This document shows positions 11,956-23,800 of a stretch of DNA of 64,000 bases, piece by piece; positions within the stretch are counted from its first letter, which is position 1; every line of letters starts with the position of its first letter. A program made the position numbers and the translations under genes. Source of the stretch: Entrophospora sp. SA101 (taxonomy: Eukaryota; Glomeromycota; Glomeromycetes; Entrophosporales; Entrophosporaceae); assembly GCA_958430865.1 (NCBI GenBank), contig CAUDNR010000891.1:3902-67901 (forward strand). The letters are read 5' to 3'. The notes beneath the pieces are model-generated. The model saw only the letters and a list, made by a program, of their open reading frames with translations. It did not search any database and was not told where the DNA came from.

Positions 11956-14011
11956 TCATTTTAATAATTCATCCAATAATTGATTATTCAATGGAATCAT
12001 ATTTCGTTGCTGTAGCTGTTAATTTGAATCATCAATCCAACAAATTCATGTTATTATATAATAATAGAAGTAATAAATCAAAACGTATATAATAATAATT
12101 GTATCACATTAATAATACCTGACTGCTGCTGGCAAGTATAGTAATAGAAGAGGTGAGATTTTTATTCATTACTCCATTCACCATTTTTTTTAATCCTTCT
12201 TCTAGGTCTTTCCTTAAGAAACCTTCCATATCAATTATCTTAAAATCCGCTGATCTCTTTTTTTTTGCAGTAGCTGTGTTAGTAGTTGTTTCCTTCTCAC
12301 TATTATTATTTACAGCTGGTGATTTGTCTTCATCGTCACTAAAATCAAGTAATTTTTGTTCTGATTGTTTAGGTGATGATGATAATACTGATGAGGAAGA
12401 AGAATAAGATGAATAAGATGAATAAGAGTAAGATGAAAATGAAGAAGAAGAAGAAGAAGAAGGATGATGATGATGATGGGGATGAGAATGAGGTGTTATA
12501 ACAGATTTTATTTCTTTTTCTTCCTTAAATTCGTCACCAATCAAAACAAAAGTTTGAATTTTTTTACCATTTGTATTACCAGTAGTATCAATTGCTGTAT
12601 CAGTATTATTAGCGGTGCTATTATTGATGTTATTGAGTTTAACCAAAATTTCCCTAGGTTCATCACCACCACCACCATCACCTTGAACTTTTTGAAAACT
12701 ATTATTGGAAATAACATTATTAATATCGATAATAATTCTTGGATTATAATTATGACTATTGTATTTTTTTTCATCATGATGTTGTTGATCAATGGTTGAT
12801 AAAGTATTTAATTTTTTGATTAGTGATTGATTGAAATCATTATCATTACTAATATTAGGATTTTCTTCTTTTGGTGGAGTTACAGCTGAAATGGTAGTAA
12901 TTGGTGTAGGAATTGAAACCGTATCTTCTTCATTCAAGTTGTCGTTATCATTTTCTTTACTAATCTTGTTTTCACTTGTACTATTCCAGTAATCAACATT
13001 ATCTTGATAATCGTTATTATTTTGATTATCTTGTAATTCACTTCCCCAATAATCATCTTCATTATTCTTTTCATTAATATTATTATTACTCATGCTATTT
13101 ATTAATTGATTTTCTGCGTCTCCCCAGTAGTCATCATTACTATTATTAGCAGTTTCAACGATATTATTATAATCTTCTACATCCTTTTGATTGTTACTCT
13201 GATTAGGGTTTTCAACAATGCTATTCCAACATTCGTTCTTTTTCCTATTAATATTTTCACTCAACCCTTCATTTTTTTCATTAGTATATTCAGTTACATT
13301 ATTCCAACCTCGATTCTTCTCTTCATTGTTCTTCATATTCCAACTTCCATCATCCTCTTCGTTATTCTTCACATCACAATCTTCATTCCTAATATCCTCC
13401 TCAATATTATTTACATTCCAGACTCCGTTGTTCTCTTCATTATTCTTCATAGTAATTGGTGTAGGAATTGAAACCGTATCTTCTTCATTCAAGTTGTCGT
13501 TATCATTTTCTTTACTAATCTTGTTTTCACTTGTACTATTCCAGTAATCAACATTATCTTGATAATCGTTATTATTTTGATTATCTTGTAATTCACTTCC
13601 CCAATAATCATCTTCATTATTCTTTTCATTAATATTATTATTACTCATGCTATTTATTAATTGATTTTCTGCGTCTCCCCAGTAGTCATCATTACTATTA
13701 TTAGCAGTTTCAACGATATTATTATAATCTTCTACATCCTTTTGATTGTTACTCTGATTAGGGTTTTCAACAATGCTATTCCAACATTCGTTCTTTTTCC
13801 TATTAATATTTTCACTCAACCCTTCATTTTTTTCATTAGTATATTCAGTTACATTATTCCAACCTCGATTCTTCTCTTCATTGTTCTTCATATTCCAACT
13901 TCCATCATCCTCTTCGTTATTCTTCACATCACAATCTTCATTCCTAATATCCTCCTCAATATTATTTACATTCCAGACTCCGTTGTTCTCTTCATTATTC
14001 TTCAATTGCAT
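11956..14011 (-). pseudogene. Trp-motif low-complexity protein, 5'-truncated copy with internal duplication
   Basis: This is the copy-1 version of the gene at 40817-43101. The shared part covers exon 3 (12015-11956) and most of exon 2 (from 12119 upward). The original exon 1 and the first ~130 codons of exon 2 are missing: similarity ends at 14004, where unrelated DNA begins. That junction supplies a fortuitous ATG (14011), so an open frame of about 650 aa remains. A 555-bp segment is tandemly duplicated in frame (185 codons), doubling the block with seven Trp motifs. The original promoter, exon 1 and Pro/Ser-rich N-terminus are absent, so I treat it as a truncated copy that might still be translated if transcribed from flanking DNA. 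Confidence 0.7.
12896..14004. repeat. In-frame 555-bp tandem duplication
   Basis: Units 12896-13450 and 13451-14004 appear identical. Copy 2 of the segmental duplication has a single unit (about 41757-42310). Because 555 is divisible by 3, the reading frame is preserved across the junction. Confidence 0.95.
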
Positions 14012-14150
14012 AGCCTTTTAAGCTTTGAAGACAATAAAACGGCTAAAAAAGATAGTTGGATAATTAAGCAGTCTATAACGTCTACAGACGTTATCTGATG
14101 TGTAAATAAAAAATCGAACTAAAATAAGACAAAAATGCGGCCTAAAAATG

Positions 14151-14217
14151 AAAAATGGCCGCTCTCGAAGGTGGCCAAAAAACAAAAATGGCCGCCCTCG
14201 AATGTGGCCAAAAAAAC
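14151..14217. repeat. 33-bp tandem pair with GGCC motifs
   Basis: Two adjacent units beginning AAAAATGGCCGC, each with a CTCGAA core and ending GTGGCCAAAAAA, with two or three differences. They are notably GC-rich for this neighbourhood. Related GGCC words occur just before (GCGGCC at 14138) and after (TTAGGCCACATG). Confidence 0.7.
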
Positions 14218-14257
14218 GGATTAGGCCACATGGGAGGGGGGGCTATAGTCTAAAATA

Positions 14258-14299
14258 AGTGGGGATGTTGTAGTATAATTATACTACAACATCCCCACT
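14258..14299. repeat. Perfect 42-bp palindrome
   Basis: The arm AGTGGGGATGTTGTAGTATA, plus a central A/T pair, is followed immediately by its exact reverse complement, with no spacer. It may be two fused transposon ends or a hairpin structure. It lies about 250 bp beyond the right breakpoint of segmental copy 1. Confidence 0.9.
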
Positions 14300-15033
14300 A
14301 GTGTAAAGATATTCGATTGCTACAGAATTGATTTCTCCGTCAAAAAAAAAGCCAACATATCTTTTTTGAAAGTGTAAAGACACTCAATCACCACTAAAAA
14401 AACAAGATAATTCATAATAATAATTGTTTTTTTATTGTTAAAAGTCTTTTGGAAAATCTAAAGATAAAAAAAGTACAATGCTATATTAATTGAAATAACA
14501 AAACAGATTCTATAACAAATTAGTAATAGGGTAGATAAATGCATAAACAATTTCCTTAATTTCCTTGAATGTAAAATAAACAAATTTTTTTTTGAACATG
14601 CACACACGTATTGTTAATATTAATAATAGTAAAACGTTATTATTATTAAATGTTTATCTTTTCCTTTTTTAGTAAGATCAACTACGATATTCGATATTCA
14701 TGATATTTGAATAATATTCATGATATTCAAATATCAGTCACATGAATGATATTTGGACAATGTCCGAATAATTCCGAATGAATACAAACACTAAACAAAA
14801 TAAAATAAACCAACATTTCTAATTTATTACTCAAAGATCCATACGTTGTTGTTCATACCAGAGTTTCAAGATGTAGTTTTCATTTCATGTAAACAAAAAA
14901 ATATCGAATAATTCAAATAAAATGGACAATTCAAATAAAACTAAAACGAATAATTCAGATAAAGAATTTGTGTTAACATTGATATTAAAAATGTGTAGTT
15001 GGAAAATGGCCTATTCCAAAATTTTTTATTAGA

Positions 15034-16224
15034 CATTCTAAATTTTATCAGTGCCTGGAATTTTATAATAGGATTTTGCTCCCTGGTATTCATCACCTTG
15101 TTTGATGCTAATATCCTTGTTGTGTAATTAATCAAATAAATCGTTAGTTATTTAGTCATACACATTCATTTATCAGTCAGAAGTGAAATTGGATTGGTCA
15201 ATTCTTTGAATGCGAAAAGAATAATTTTATTATTTGTATTTCAAATTCAAGTATGTTTTAAGGATATATAAAGTAATTACAAAATCAAGAAAATAAGTAT
15301 GTTTTAAAATTCAGAGGTATATTTTAAGTGTATAATTAGATATCTACATTCCTATTACTATAAAAAAAATAAGTATATTCATACATGTTTGCAAATAATT
15401 AGTGAATAATATTTGTTGATTTAAGTATGTTTTGTAAAAATTAAGTAGAAAATAAGTAGGAAATAAGTATCTAAACTTTTTTTTAGGGGCATTTAATGGT
15501 GAACAAGAACATTTCTATTAATTTTGGTAATAAAAATGTATAGTGTATAGAATGAATGTAATTAATTGGGCTGTTTTCATGAATTGACAAAGGAATTAAT
15601 TTACAAAATTTTCCTTTAATGAATATATCTATCTACACCATAAATGATTATCATTGTCTTGTATAAAGCTTTGAACCAAACTTTTTTGTATGTCAACCAA
15701 ATTTTATTGAGAAAAAATTATTTTGGCATACATATACTGTATGTATATCTTGAGCAGGGTTGTGTGACAACCGTTTCCCTTACTATTACAGGACATCATT
15801 TCCTGACAGAATGTTTTCTAATGCATTATATCAGTTCATCATAACATTTCTGCCATGATCATGTCATCACTGAGTTGTCAGGGACCATTGAGATACATTT
15901 TTAGAAGTTTGTAAACTTTAAAAATGAAAAAAAAATAGGAAGACTGTTGCAAAAACCAATATTTAACAAGTCAAAATATATTTAATCTTGGACAATGAAA
16001 AATAATCATTTTGATTATTCGTCATTCAATGCTTTTCTAGTTTTTTTAAATATGTCATCAAGAAATACAAATAAAAGAAAAAATGATGAAAAATATGGTG
16101 TGGAGAAGGGGTAAGTGTTTATCAAAAGAGTGGCGGTGGTGGTTATTGCTACTTGTTGTCACTCGAGTTAATTAATTAAAAATGGCAATTCATTATTTTA
16201 TTTACTTAATTTAAATAGAAGAGA
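15034..16224 (+). repeat. Direct repeat A', downstream copy
   Basis: Partner of 1258-2451. Here the repeat is continuous with an F-box reading frame, so this looks like the ancestral arrangement of the right edge. It contains the same ATG exon (16052-16110) and GT-AG intron (16111-16218). Confidence 0.85.
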
Positions 16225-16854
16225 TCTTTCCATTTCTTGATAATAAATTTTCCACCTGAACTCTTGACCAGAATATTCAAATATAATGAAAATGATTATA
16301 ATACATTGTATTCTTGTATTCTTGTCAATACACAATGGCACAACATAAGTATTCCCATTTTATGGAGGGATCCATTTTACTCCCTTGATAGTACCAAAAT
16401 ATTAATTAATTGTTTATTGCAAGAAGATAAAGATTTCTTGACCAAAAAAGACATTAAACTAACTTTTGAGCTATTGGAAAAACCTCCATTGATCAATTAT
16501 TCCAATTTTTGCACAAAAAGTTATTTCTATTATACTGATGGACATAAATTTAAAGAATTTTTAAAATCATCCACTGAATTGGAAACCATTTTACAAAACA
16601 GGTTAATAAAGTTTATTTAAGTCATTCATCAGTTACTAGGGAATTCAGCACATTTGAGATAGACCTTCATCAAATATACAAATACAATAGATTTATGAAT
16701 TGCTTTAATGGACTTGTTAAATTAGATTGTGGATTTGCTGATAGATACTGTTATAGATTTATTGACAAATTAACAAAAATTTCTAAATCAATCCAATCAA
16801 TTGGGATAGATTATGAAATAATAGAAAAAATGAAGAAAGTTTGACTCACAAAAT
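16219..16854 (+). pseudogene. F-box protein relic of the AM-fungal type
   Basis: From the acceptor at 16218 an open frame reads FPPELLTRIFKYNENDY, then LYSCILVNTQWHNISIPILW and RDPFYS, a recognisable F-box like those of the large F-box families of Rhizophagus. The frame continues to ~16605 and terminates at 16620. The protein sense resumes one frame over (VYLSHSSVTREFSTFEIDLH, then KLDCGFADRYCYRFIDK) to a stop at ~16854, so one frameshift breaks it. Weaker fragments continue to about 17130 (KKLDCLKDVLLPNIEYILQ), again frameshifted. No ATG starts the F-box frame; a TTG at 16237 is the only nearby candidate. It would have been an SCF ubiquitin-ligase adaptor. Confidence 0.65.
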
Positions 16855-17318
16855 AAAATAGTGGAACTAACAATTACTAACAATGATGTGGAAGAGTTAG
16901 CTGACAATGATGATATTATTTATACAAAATTATTATATAATATCATAAAGATAATACAAGCACACACTCACAATTGGTATTTTATTATTCAAGTAGTGGA
17001 GAAAATAACATAGATCATTCATTAATACCAGCACTCAAAAACTTTAAAGACTTTATACTTATCTAACAAAAAATTAGATTGTTTAAAAGATGTTTTGCTT
17101 CCGAACATTGAATATATATTGCAAGCATGCAATCCAAGTTTTCTATTTAATAGGTTATTTATAGGTTCAACACACAGCCTACCTGCTGACTTACAATTGA
17201 TTCCCTTGTATGACACACAGCCTGTCCACTGACTTATGGTCAATAATTACTTTTATTCTATGGCTTATTTACCTGGAAAAAAAGGTCCCTAGGTTCTATT
17301 TAATTTAATCCCAAAGAG

Positions 17319-17992
17319 ATGTATCTGAATAATTATATTTGTGGTCTCATGGGTGGAGATAAATTAAAAGTTCTAAAAAATTATAATTTGGTAAGTGTTT
17401 TACCTGAAAATAGAGCAATAATTATTCATCAGTTGTGGGATGACTTTGATGATCTTTATACAGCCTTACAAGTAGTGTTCCATGTTGCAACCCAAAAAAG
17501 GAAACAAAATGGTTGTAAAGGCAGTTCCAGTGGTTGTAATTATTTTTATATGATGCAAAGGTGGTAGCAACCATCATCAAAAGTTGCAGCCAGTATCCTT
17601 ACTTACAACAAATCCAATTGTTTTCAAAAGTCAAGCAAAATTATGATTGACTAAATTTTTGACATCATCAACTGGAGATCTATGTAAAAAAAATTATATA
17701 AAAAAATTATATACAAATAATGATGTGATTCCTTATATCTATGTGTTGGTTCATCATATGTATGATATTTATGGTGATTCACCATGATTATGGAATTAAA
17801 GCATTTACATGCAGTCCTGTTGAAAAAAAAAATCATATACAAATAAGTAAATATTTTAGAAAAACATTGAAAGATGGTGGAAAGGGAAAAAAAACTATAA
17901 TTGAAATTTTGGAACATGAGAATCATCTTTATATTATAATTATAATCAAATACCAACAATTAATAAAGTACCAAAAAAATAATATAAATTAG
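17319..17992 (+). pseudogene. Relic of a repetitive gene family (VEKKNH-type)
   Basis: Two coding-like pieces lie in line: 17319-17567 (GGDKLKVLKNYNLVSVLPEN then HQLWDDFDDLYTAL) and 17700-17950 (YVLVHHMYDIYGDSP in one frame, then FTCSPVEKKNHIQISKYFRK and TLKDGGKGKKTI in another). The string 'W..F..LY ... VLVHH ... S.VEKKNH....FFRKTLKDGGK' matches my memory of a high-copy protein family in Rhizophagus genomes, probably linked to mobile elements. I cannot give it a Pfam name. Frameshifts and stops show it is dead. It sits in the remains of the F-box locus and probably landed there. Confidence 0.45.
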
Positions 17993-17999
17993 ATTACCC

Positions 18000-18772
18000 C
18001 TTTACCATTAATTGCATATATACATTTTTAATTTCTAAAAAATTAATAAAAAAAAAAATTTAAAATTTTGTCACCTTAATTTTCATCTTCAACAAATAAA
18101 AACGTCTAACAGGTGGATATCTTCGAGTATTGTCTTTAAAAACTTAGGAATATACCCTCATCACATGGAAAGGTAAATGATTTTTTTCCCTAAACTTTAT
18201 GATGAAATGTCATTAAAAATTAATGATCCTTTAAATTATGAAAAACAATATTCAGAAGGGTGAGAACATTTAGAGTATACTTGTGAAAATTGTAATGTTT
18301 TGTGCTTTGTGTTGATTTAACCCATTCTTTTGAGTTATATAAATTGTTACATGCGTTTGAGTTACTACTATGTTCAATATTCATTACTACAATATAAAAT
18401 TTAAAAAAAAAATTAGCAAATTACAAAATTACAAAATAAAATTTCCTTCAACTAACTACTTGCAATCCTATGAGATCCTACTCACTGTATATGTGTATAT
18501 AAAAAGTGATTGGTTTGGTATTAATAGAATTGTAAAATAGGGATATTTACTCCAAAAATAACAAATTGAGGGGCTAGTTTACATATATCAAGACAACAAA
18601 AAATGTGCCAAATTTTTCAAAAATATACCCCAAAAATGGTGTACCCTTGCAGAAATCGGTGGATATGAATCAATTTTAAAAAATCTGAAACTAATAATAA
18701 AATAATTTACCTCATTAAGAAATATTCTGTGAATAATTTTTTAATGCCACAATTATGTTTCACTAATTAATA
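18000..18772. other. Gene-poor AT-rich stretch
   Basis: Only a short coding-like fragment (LYDEMSLKINDPLNYEKQYS then HLEYTCENCNVLC, about 18200-18310) is visible. It may be another piece of the F-box relic. Nothing else can be supported. Confidence 0.3.
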
Positions 18773-19763
18773 CAGTTCATTCTCCCTATAACGGTCCTTC
18801 CGTTTATAACAAGACTTTGTTTGTATAAACCATTACGTTAATTTTATTCAATATTAAAGAATGTTGATTGATGCGAACCAAAATCAGGTTTTTGATTTCT
18901 CTTTTAATCAATGATATAACCGATAATATAAAAATGAGGTAATAACAATATAAAACAAGAATGTCATCAAAAAAAAATATATTATATTAAAATGATTTTG
19001 CTAAAATGGCGAAATATTTATTATTGGGTGAGATAATTAAGATAATTAAATCATACGCTACTAAAATAGCAATAATGACCTTTTAAATGCAAATAAAACC
19101 TGGATTATTACATTGAGGTACATCCGAAGTTTTGAGAATTTGGGTAAGGGCTTTTTAAATAAATGGTGTGACTATTTTCGGTATGGTAGAGAATTTTTAT
19201 TACAAGTTATATCCAAAATCAGGTAAAGCAATTTTAAGTCGTATGAAATTATGGGTAAATACAAAAAATTTTAAAAATAGAAAGATAAATTGTAATTGAT
19301 ATAGAAGATTTCATGCCTTTTCCATTTTAAGAAAATTTTAAATTATTAAATTATTGATATCTTTGAAATGTTTCGTTTTATCTTGGGAAATTATATCAGA
19401 TTCAGATATGGGTTTATTAAGAATTAATGAAGTGCATCAACAACTATGTTAATAAGATCTTTAGATAAAAATCTATTGGATAATTTTTTCAATAAGGCTT
19501 AAGTCAATTATATAATCCAGGAATCCCAGGAGGTTCTTATGCAAATATCGAAACAAGTTTTTTGTCGGGAGTTTTCTAAATCTGGAAAAGATTTCTGTAT
19601 CATGTGATATAATCGTCGGCCGTTATAGACAACCCTTATTATTATCGTTATTGTTGTTTTACTTGTATATTATTAAATAGCAAAAAACCAGGCTTTAATT
19701 CCCAGTTATTTATAGATTAGAGACAGCTATAGAAAAGGCCGTTCGTTATAGAGAGAGTGACTG
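18773..19763. mobile_element. Pogo/Tigger-like DNA transposon relic, 991 bp
   Basis: Left end CAGTTCATTCTCCCTATAAC; right end reverse-complemented CAGTCACTCTCTCTATAACG. TA duplications flank both ends (18771-18772 and 19764-19765). Ends of the type CAGT...CTCTATAACGG are familiar from pogo/Tigger-like members of the Tc1/mariner superfamily. The interior is AT-rich with no intact transposase. The same ends occur on the 151-bp element at 42788-42938. Confidence 0.65.
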
Positions 19764-20405
19764 TAATAGCTTTGGATTACATGATTGGCACCATGCCAAA
19801 TTGGACATTTGCTTTTAATATATCCATCATCATTATGATGTTTGTTTTTATTAAAGTTTTTTTTTTAAATATTTATTTATTTATTTAAGGAAAAATAAGA
19901 AAATAATATGTACAAAATTAAAAAGAATAAAATAAAAAAGTAGTAATTATTATTATTAATTATTAAAGCAATTATATTAGAATTAAAGAGAAATAATGAT
20001 GTGTGTGAGTTGTTGTAATATGTAAAATGTGCGAGTAAATTTGGAGAAAAAAAAAAAATATACAATCTATAATAATAACATCTAAAATATAAAAATCATT
20101 TCAAATCAATTGATAAGATTAAATATTAATTGATTATCATCTCCAATTTCTTTAATTTCTTTTTAAAAATAAAAAAATTATTATTATTAAGGTGTGTATG
20201 TAGTTGGTTGATAGATGTCATATATTATTATATTTGTTATTTCATCTTTACCTATAATATATTGTTTTTCCGATTTTTTTTCTCGGCGTGGTTTCTATAT
20301 TTTTGTTGACACCTTTTTTTTTATAAAAGAATTTCCTCCCAGTAAAATTTTTTATAATCAATTTAAAAAATTCCGTGATTAATTAATTAATTATTATCGT
20401 TTAAC

Positions 20406-20810
20406 CTATACATGGTGTTGATGATTATTCGATGTGTTGGTAGATTGATGATCAGAAACAACAGCAGAGGCCTTCGTCATTTTATCTGCTTCTTTCCTTA
20501 AATCAATTTTTATTTGTAATAATTCTGTATAGTCTTTGAAAGAAAGCCTTGCAGGTTCTGTTGACGTACGATCATACTCGTCGTTACACCAAGTTTCGTG
20601 AACCACCAAAAACCTTGAAAATTGCACAGATTTACGATGATTGTCGTGATGAATTATTGGTTCTTCCTGTTGTGATGATGTTTCTTCATCTTCGCTATCA
20701 TTTGTTTCCAAACATATTGTTGTTGGTATACATAATTCTTCTGGTGGTTCTGATGATAATAATGATGAAATATATGTGGTAGAATCTCTTGTAGAATCCA
20801 TCATCATCAT
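20406..20810 (-). CDS. Small protein with RVxF-like motif and EYDR block
   Basis: A single-exon 134-aa protein, start MMMMDSTRD. The N-terminal half is acidic and Ser/Glu-rich. A conserved-looking block follows: KSVQFSRFLVVHETW, then CNDEYDRTSTEPARLSFKDY, then ELLQIKIDLRKEADK, predicted as an amphipathic helix. K-S-V-Q-F fits the RVxF consensus for protein phosphatase 1 binding. A V.F...(V/I)..TW...EYDR pattern followed by a helix is, to my memory, shared by fungal PP1-targeting or morphogenesis proteins, but I cannot name an orthologue. Composition (charged, fewer homopolymers) supports a real gene. A long, otherwise empty upstream region follows. PP1 binding is inference. Confidence 0.6.
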   Translation of the reverse strand: MMMMDSTRDSTTYISSLLSSEPPEELCIPTTICLETNDSEDEETSSQQEEPIIHHDNHRKSVQFSRFLVVHETWCNDEYDRTSTEPARLSFKDYTELLQIKIDLRKEADKMTKASAVVSDHQSTNTSNNHQHHV

Positions 20811-23800
20811 GATTTTAATTTTGGGGTTTTTTTTTGTGAAATAAAATATTTACAAAATTATTATTTATGGTTTATTTTTTGAAATAATATATTGAAATAT
20901 ATATATATTATATATGTATGTATATATGTATATATATATTAATTACAATTAAATTTGTATATTAACTAATATTGAATCGATTTGTATTATTTATATTTAC
21001 AACAATTAATTTTTTTCGAAATTTTTAAAATCTCGTATCTCTATATATACATATATTATGCATATATATGTATAATATATAATACTCTGCCAAGTTTACT
21101 AAAAATAAAAAAATTATAGTTAAAAGCACTAAAAAATCATTAAACACGAGACTTATTAATAGTGGTATAGAATGGGAAAAAAATGGCACCACAGATCAGG
21201 AGATATATGTTAACCGATTTTTCTGTATTGTTTAATGAGGGTAAGGGTTATTTTTTTTGTTTTGAGTGAATTTTTATAAATTTGAGATTAAAAAATTTTT
21301 TTTTTGATTTAAATTTTTTTTAAAAAATTTTTGTGGAAAAGGTAAAAAATTCGGATTTTTATACTCTAAGAAAAAAATACTTTTTTATGTGTGGCTAATA
21401 AATAAAATACATTATGTTTCATAAATAGCTTTTTATATTTGTTGTAAAAAAAAACATTCGTGTATGTGTAACATTAAAAAATGATTAAAAAAATTAGCAA
21501 TTTAAAGAAATTTACATCTCTGGCAATTAAATTAAATGTTGGAGAGAAATTTATGAATAGCTTCAGCAATTTGAATTACATACTTGGTGATAGTCACTCA
21601 ACATCAATGATGATATTAACGATTCATTTATTTTATACACTTGAATATATTGTTTTGTCAGTTCATTAGTTTAGTCGATCGTATAAATACATTTTTGTTT
21701 TGCATGTTTTTTTTTAGAATATTAATCTTAACGAATGAATTGCAATTTTAAATTTATGGTTTTTATTTGATTGATCATTTCATATACAAAAAAAAATATT
21801 AATTATTATTATTTGTATCAATCAAATGTATGAAAATTTGCCGTTGCGGAGGTCACGTGCTGCTGATATGAGAAAATCGATTAATTCGTCATAGTTATTT
21901 TTAAACTAGTTTTTTTTGGTAAATGATAGATACACATATATTACACAACAATTGTGTAATAGAAAACATCCATTTCCTTCTATTTTTTGTATTTTTGTTT
22001 ACCATCTAAAGAAAGAAAAGGGAAAATAAATAATAGTATGTAATTTCAGCCGGAAAACTAACTGTTAAAATCCAGGAACAATCAAGCAGTTGAACAATCA
22101 ATTAATCAAATTTGATTTTAGGAATCCAAAAAAATAAATTAATATGGCATATGTAACTTTTGATAATTAATAAATTATGTGGGAAAGTTTAATCAATAAT
22201 GAAAATACCAAAAAAATCCGTCCAAATATTTGCATCATGAGAATACTGTGAATATGTTTGATGTATCGTCTACAATTGTACGCAAGAATAATTATTATAA
22301 ATAATTAAAAATTATTTAATGTGCATGGGGTGGATTAATTACTAGTTTTATTTCATGTGTTTTTTATCTACAATATCTATTTACCACGAGTTTCTTTTTT
22401 CTCCCTCTCACAAATTAATTTATTGTCAACATAAGCAAACTTTAAATCATATATGATATGAAAAAGACATTGAAAATAAACAAATAAAATGAGACGCGTT
22501 GTCCTAACTATATTGATATCAATTAATTTAACTGATTTACATTTTACCCCCAACTTGCTTTTCAATTCATATCGTCTTTCTCCTCGCTCCACATAGAAAA
22601 CTTCCATATCCATCCCATAAAAACTTTTGGAAGGAAAGATGGTAACAACTTTATCAGATAATAATAATAATACATAAATAAATAAATTAAAAATAAAATT
22701 AATTTATGTAACATTTTTATTATAAAACAATTACACATTAATATATTTATTATAATCTCGTTCCTTGTTAAACCAATCAAAACAATCAATATTGATATTA
22801 ATATTTTCCTTTTCTTTATGTGGTGTGACTTTTAATTAATATTTGGTATGTATTATAACGTTATTTTTATATTTATATGTATATGCTATGCTTGACGCAT
22901 ACTTATATGCTAAAAATAAATAATAAAATAAATAATATACATATTAATATTTATTTACTTTCTTTACTGCATGAGAAAATTGGTATCATGTGTAACAATT
23001 GCTATCATCATCATGATCGCTTTATTTAACTCGTGTTTTCAACATTAATCTAAAAAGTCAAACAACTAATTAATTAAACAACGACACAAACAATTACAAA
23101 TATCATTATCCTAATTTACTCTTACTAGCTGATTCTCCTTATGTAATATCCGGGTAAATGTCCACGATGATGCTAATAATTTGTTAAATTGACATTTTTT
23201 TGGCACATTGGTGCAGCGAGAAAAAACTAAAACAATTATTATTTATTATCTATAATTATCTAAATGTTTCTAATCTTCTTAATTTATCTCCATCCATAAC
23301 TTTTCTGCTTCATCAATCATTACATCTTTATCACTTGCATAAATTCCACACCCAATAATAATGTTAATATTAACAATAATGCAATAATAATGCAGTGATA
23401 TCATTTTACCATTTTTTTTATAGCTTTTCCCGTGTATTTTTCTTTCTGTAATCCTTTTGTATCATTTAATCCAACCTTCCCATACATAAATAAACAATGC
23501 ATTTTACTACTTACTAAATTATTAAGGTCACGTGACATTATTTAGCGCATGATTCAGTTGTTGCTGCTGTTTAAACAAATTGACGTCTTTGCTATTAATA
23601 ATATAACTCGCTCTGCTTATGTACACCCCCATCACCCGGCGTTGATGGTTGTGAGTGCACTTGTGCGTGTTCTACTATTTTATGGTTAGAATATTGAAGT
23701 TTCGATGTTTATTTACTAATGATATTAAATAATTTAATTTGAAAATATACGCCGAATATATTGAAGTTCCCAATCTCTTTTGTTGAAACATAAGCTTCAC

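Larger units (their letters stand above)
2452..14004. repeat. Segmental duplication, copy 1 (partner 31313-42310)
   Basis: A contiguous ~11 kb block repeated in the same orientation, with an offset of 28,860-28,861. The only differences I found are poly-C lengths (C12 at 3614-3625 against C10 at 32476-32485 with an extra A; C11 at 6773 against C12 in copy 2) and an extra 555-bp tandem unit at 12896-14004. I compared the copies by eye, not base by base with a program. The left breakpoint is the shared CGAACGCCC; the right breakpoint lies inside exon 2 of the Trp-motif gene. Even the ~120-bp AAC/AAT run is identical, which argues for a very young event or an assembly duplication. Confidence 0.95.
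14005..15033. other. Spacer between segmental copy 1 and direct repeat A'
   Basis: No gene is recognised. The segment holds a 33-bp tandem pair, a perfect 42-bp palindrome (both listed separately) and AT-rich sequence with imperfect ATTCATGATATTTGAATA-type repeats around 14690-14760. Neither copy 2 nor the left flank of repeat A has a counterpart in this window. Confidence 0.5.

Noticed and set aside
12153..14098. Several plus-strand frames rich in Ile/Phe/Ser opposite the Trp-motif gene
   Set aside because: Antisense shadows of an Asn/Glu-rich coding region, with no independent coding character.
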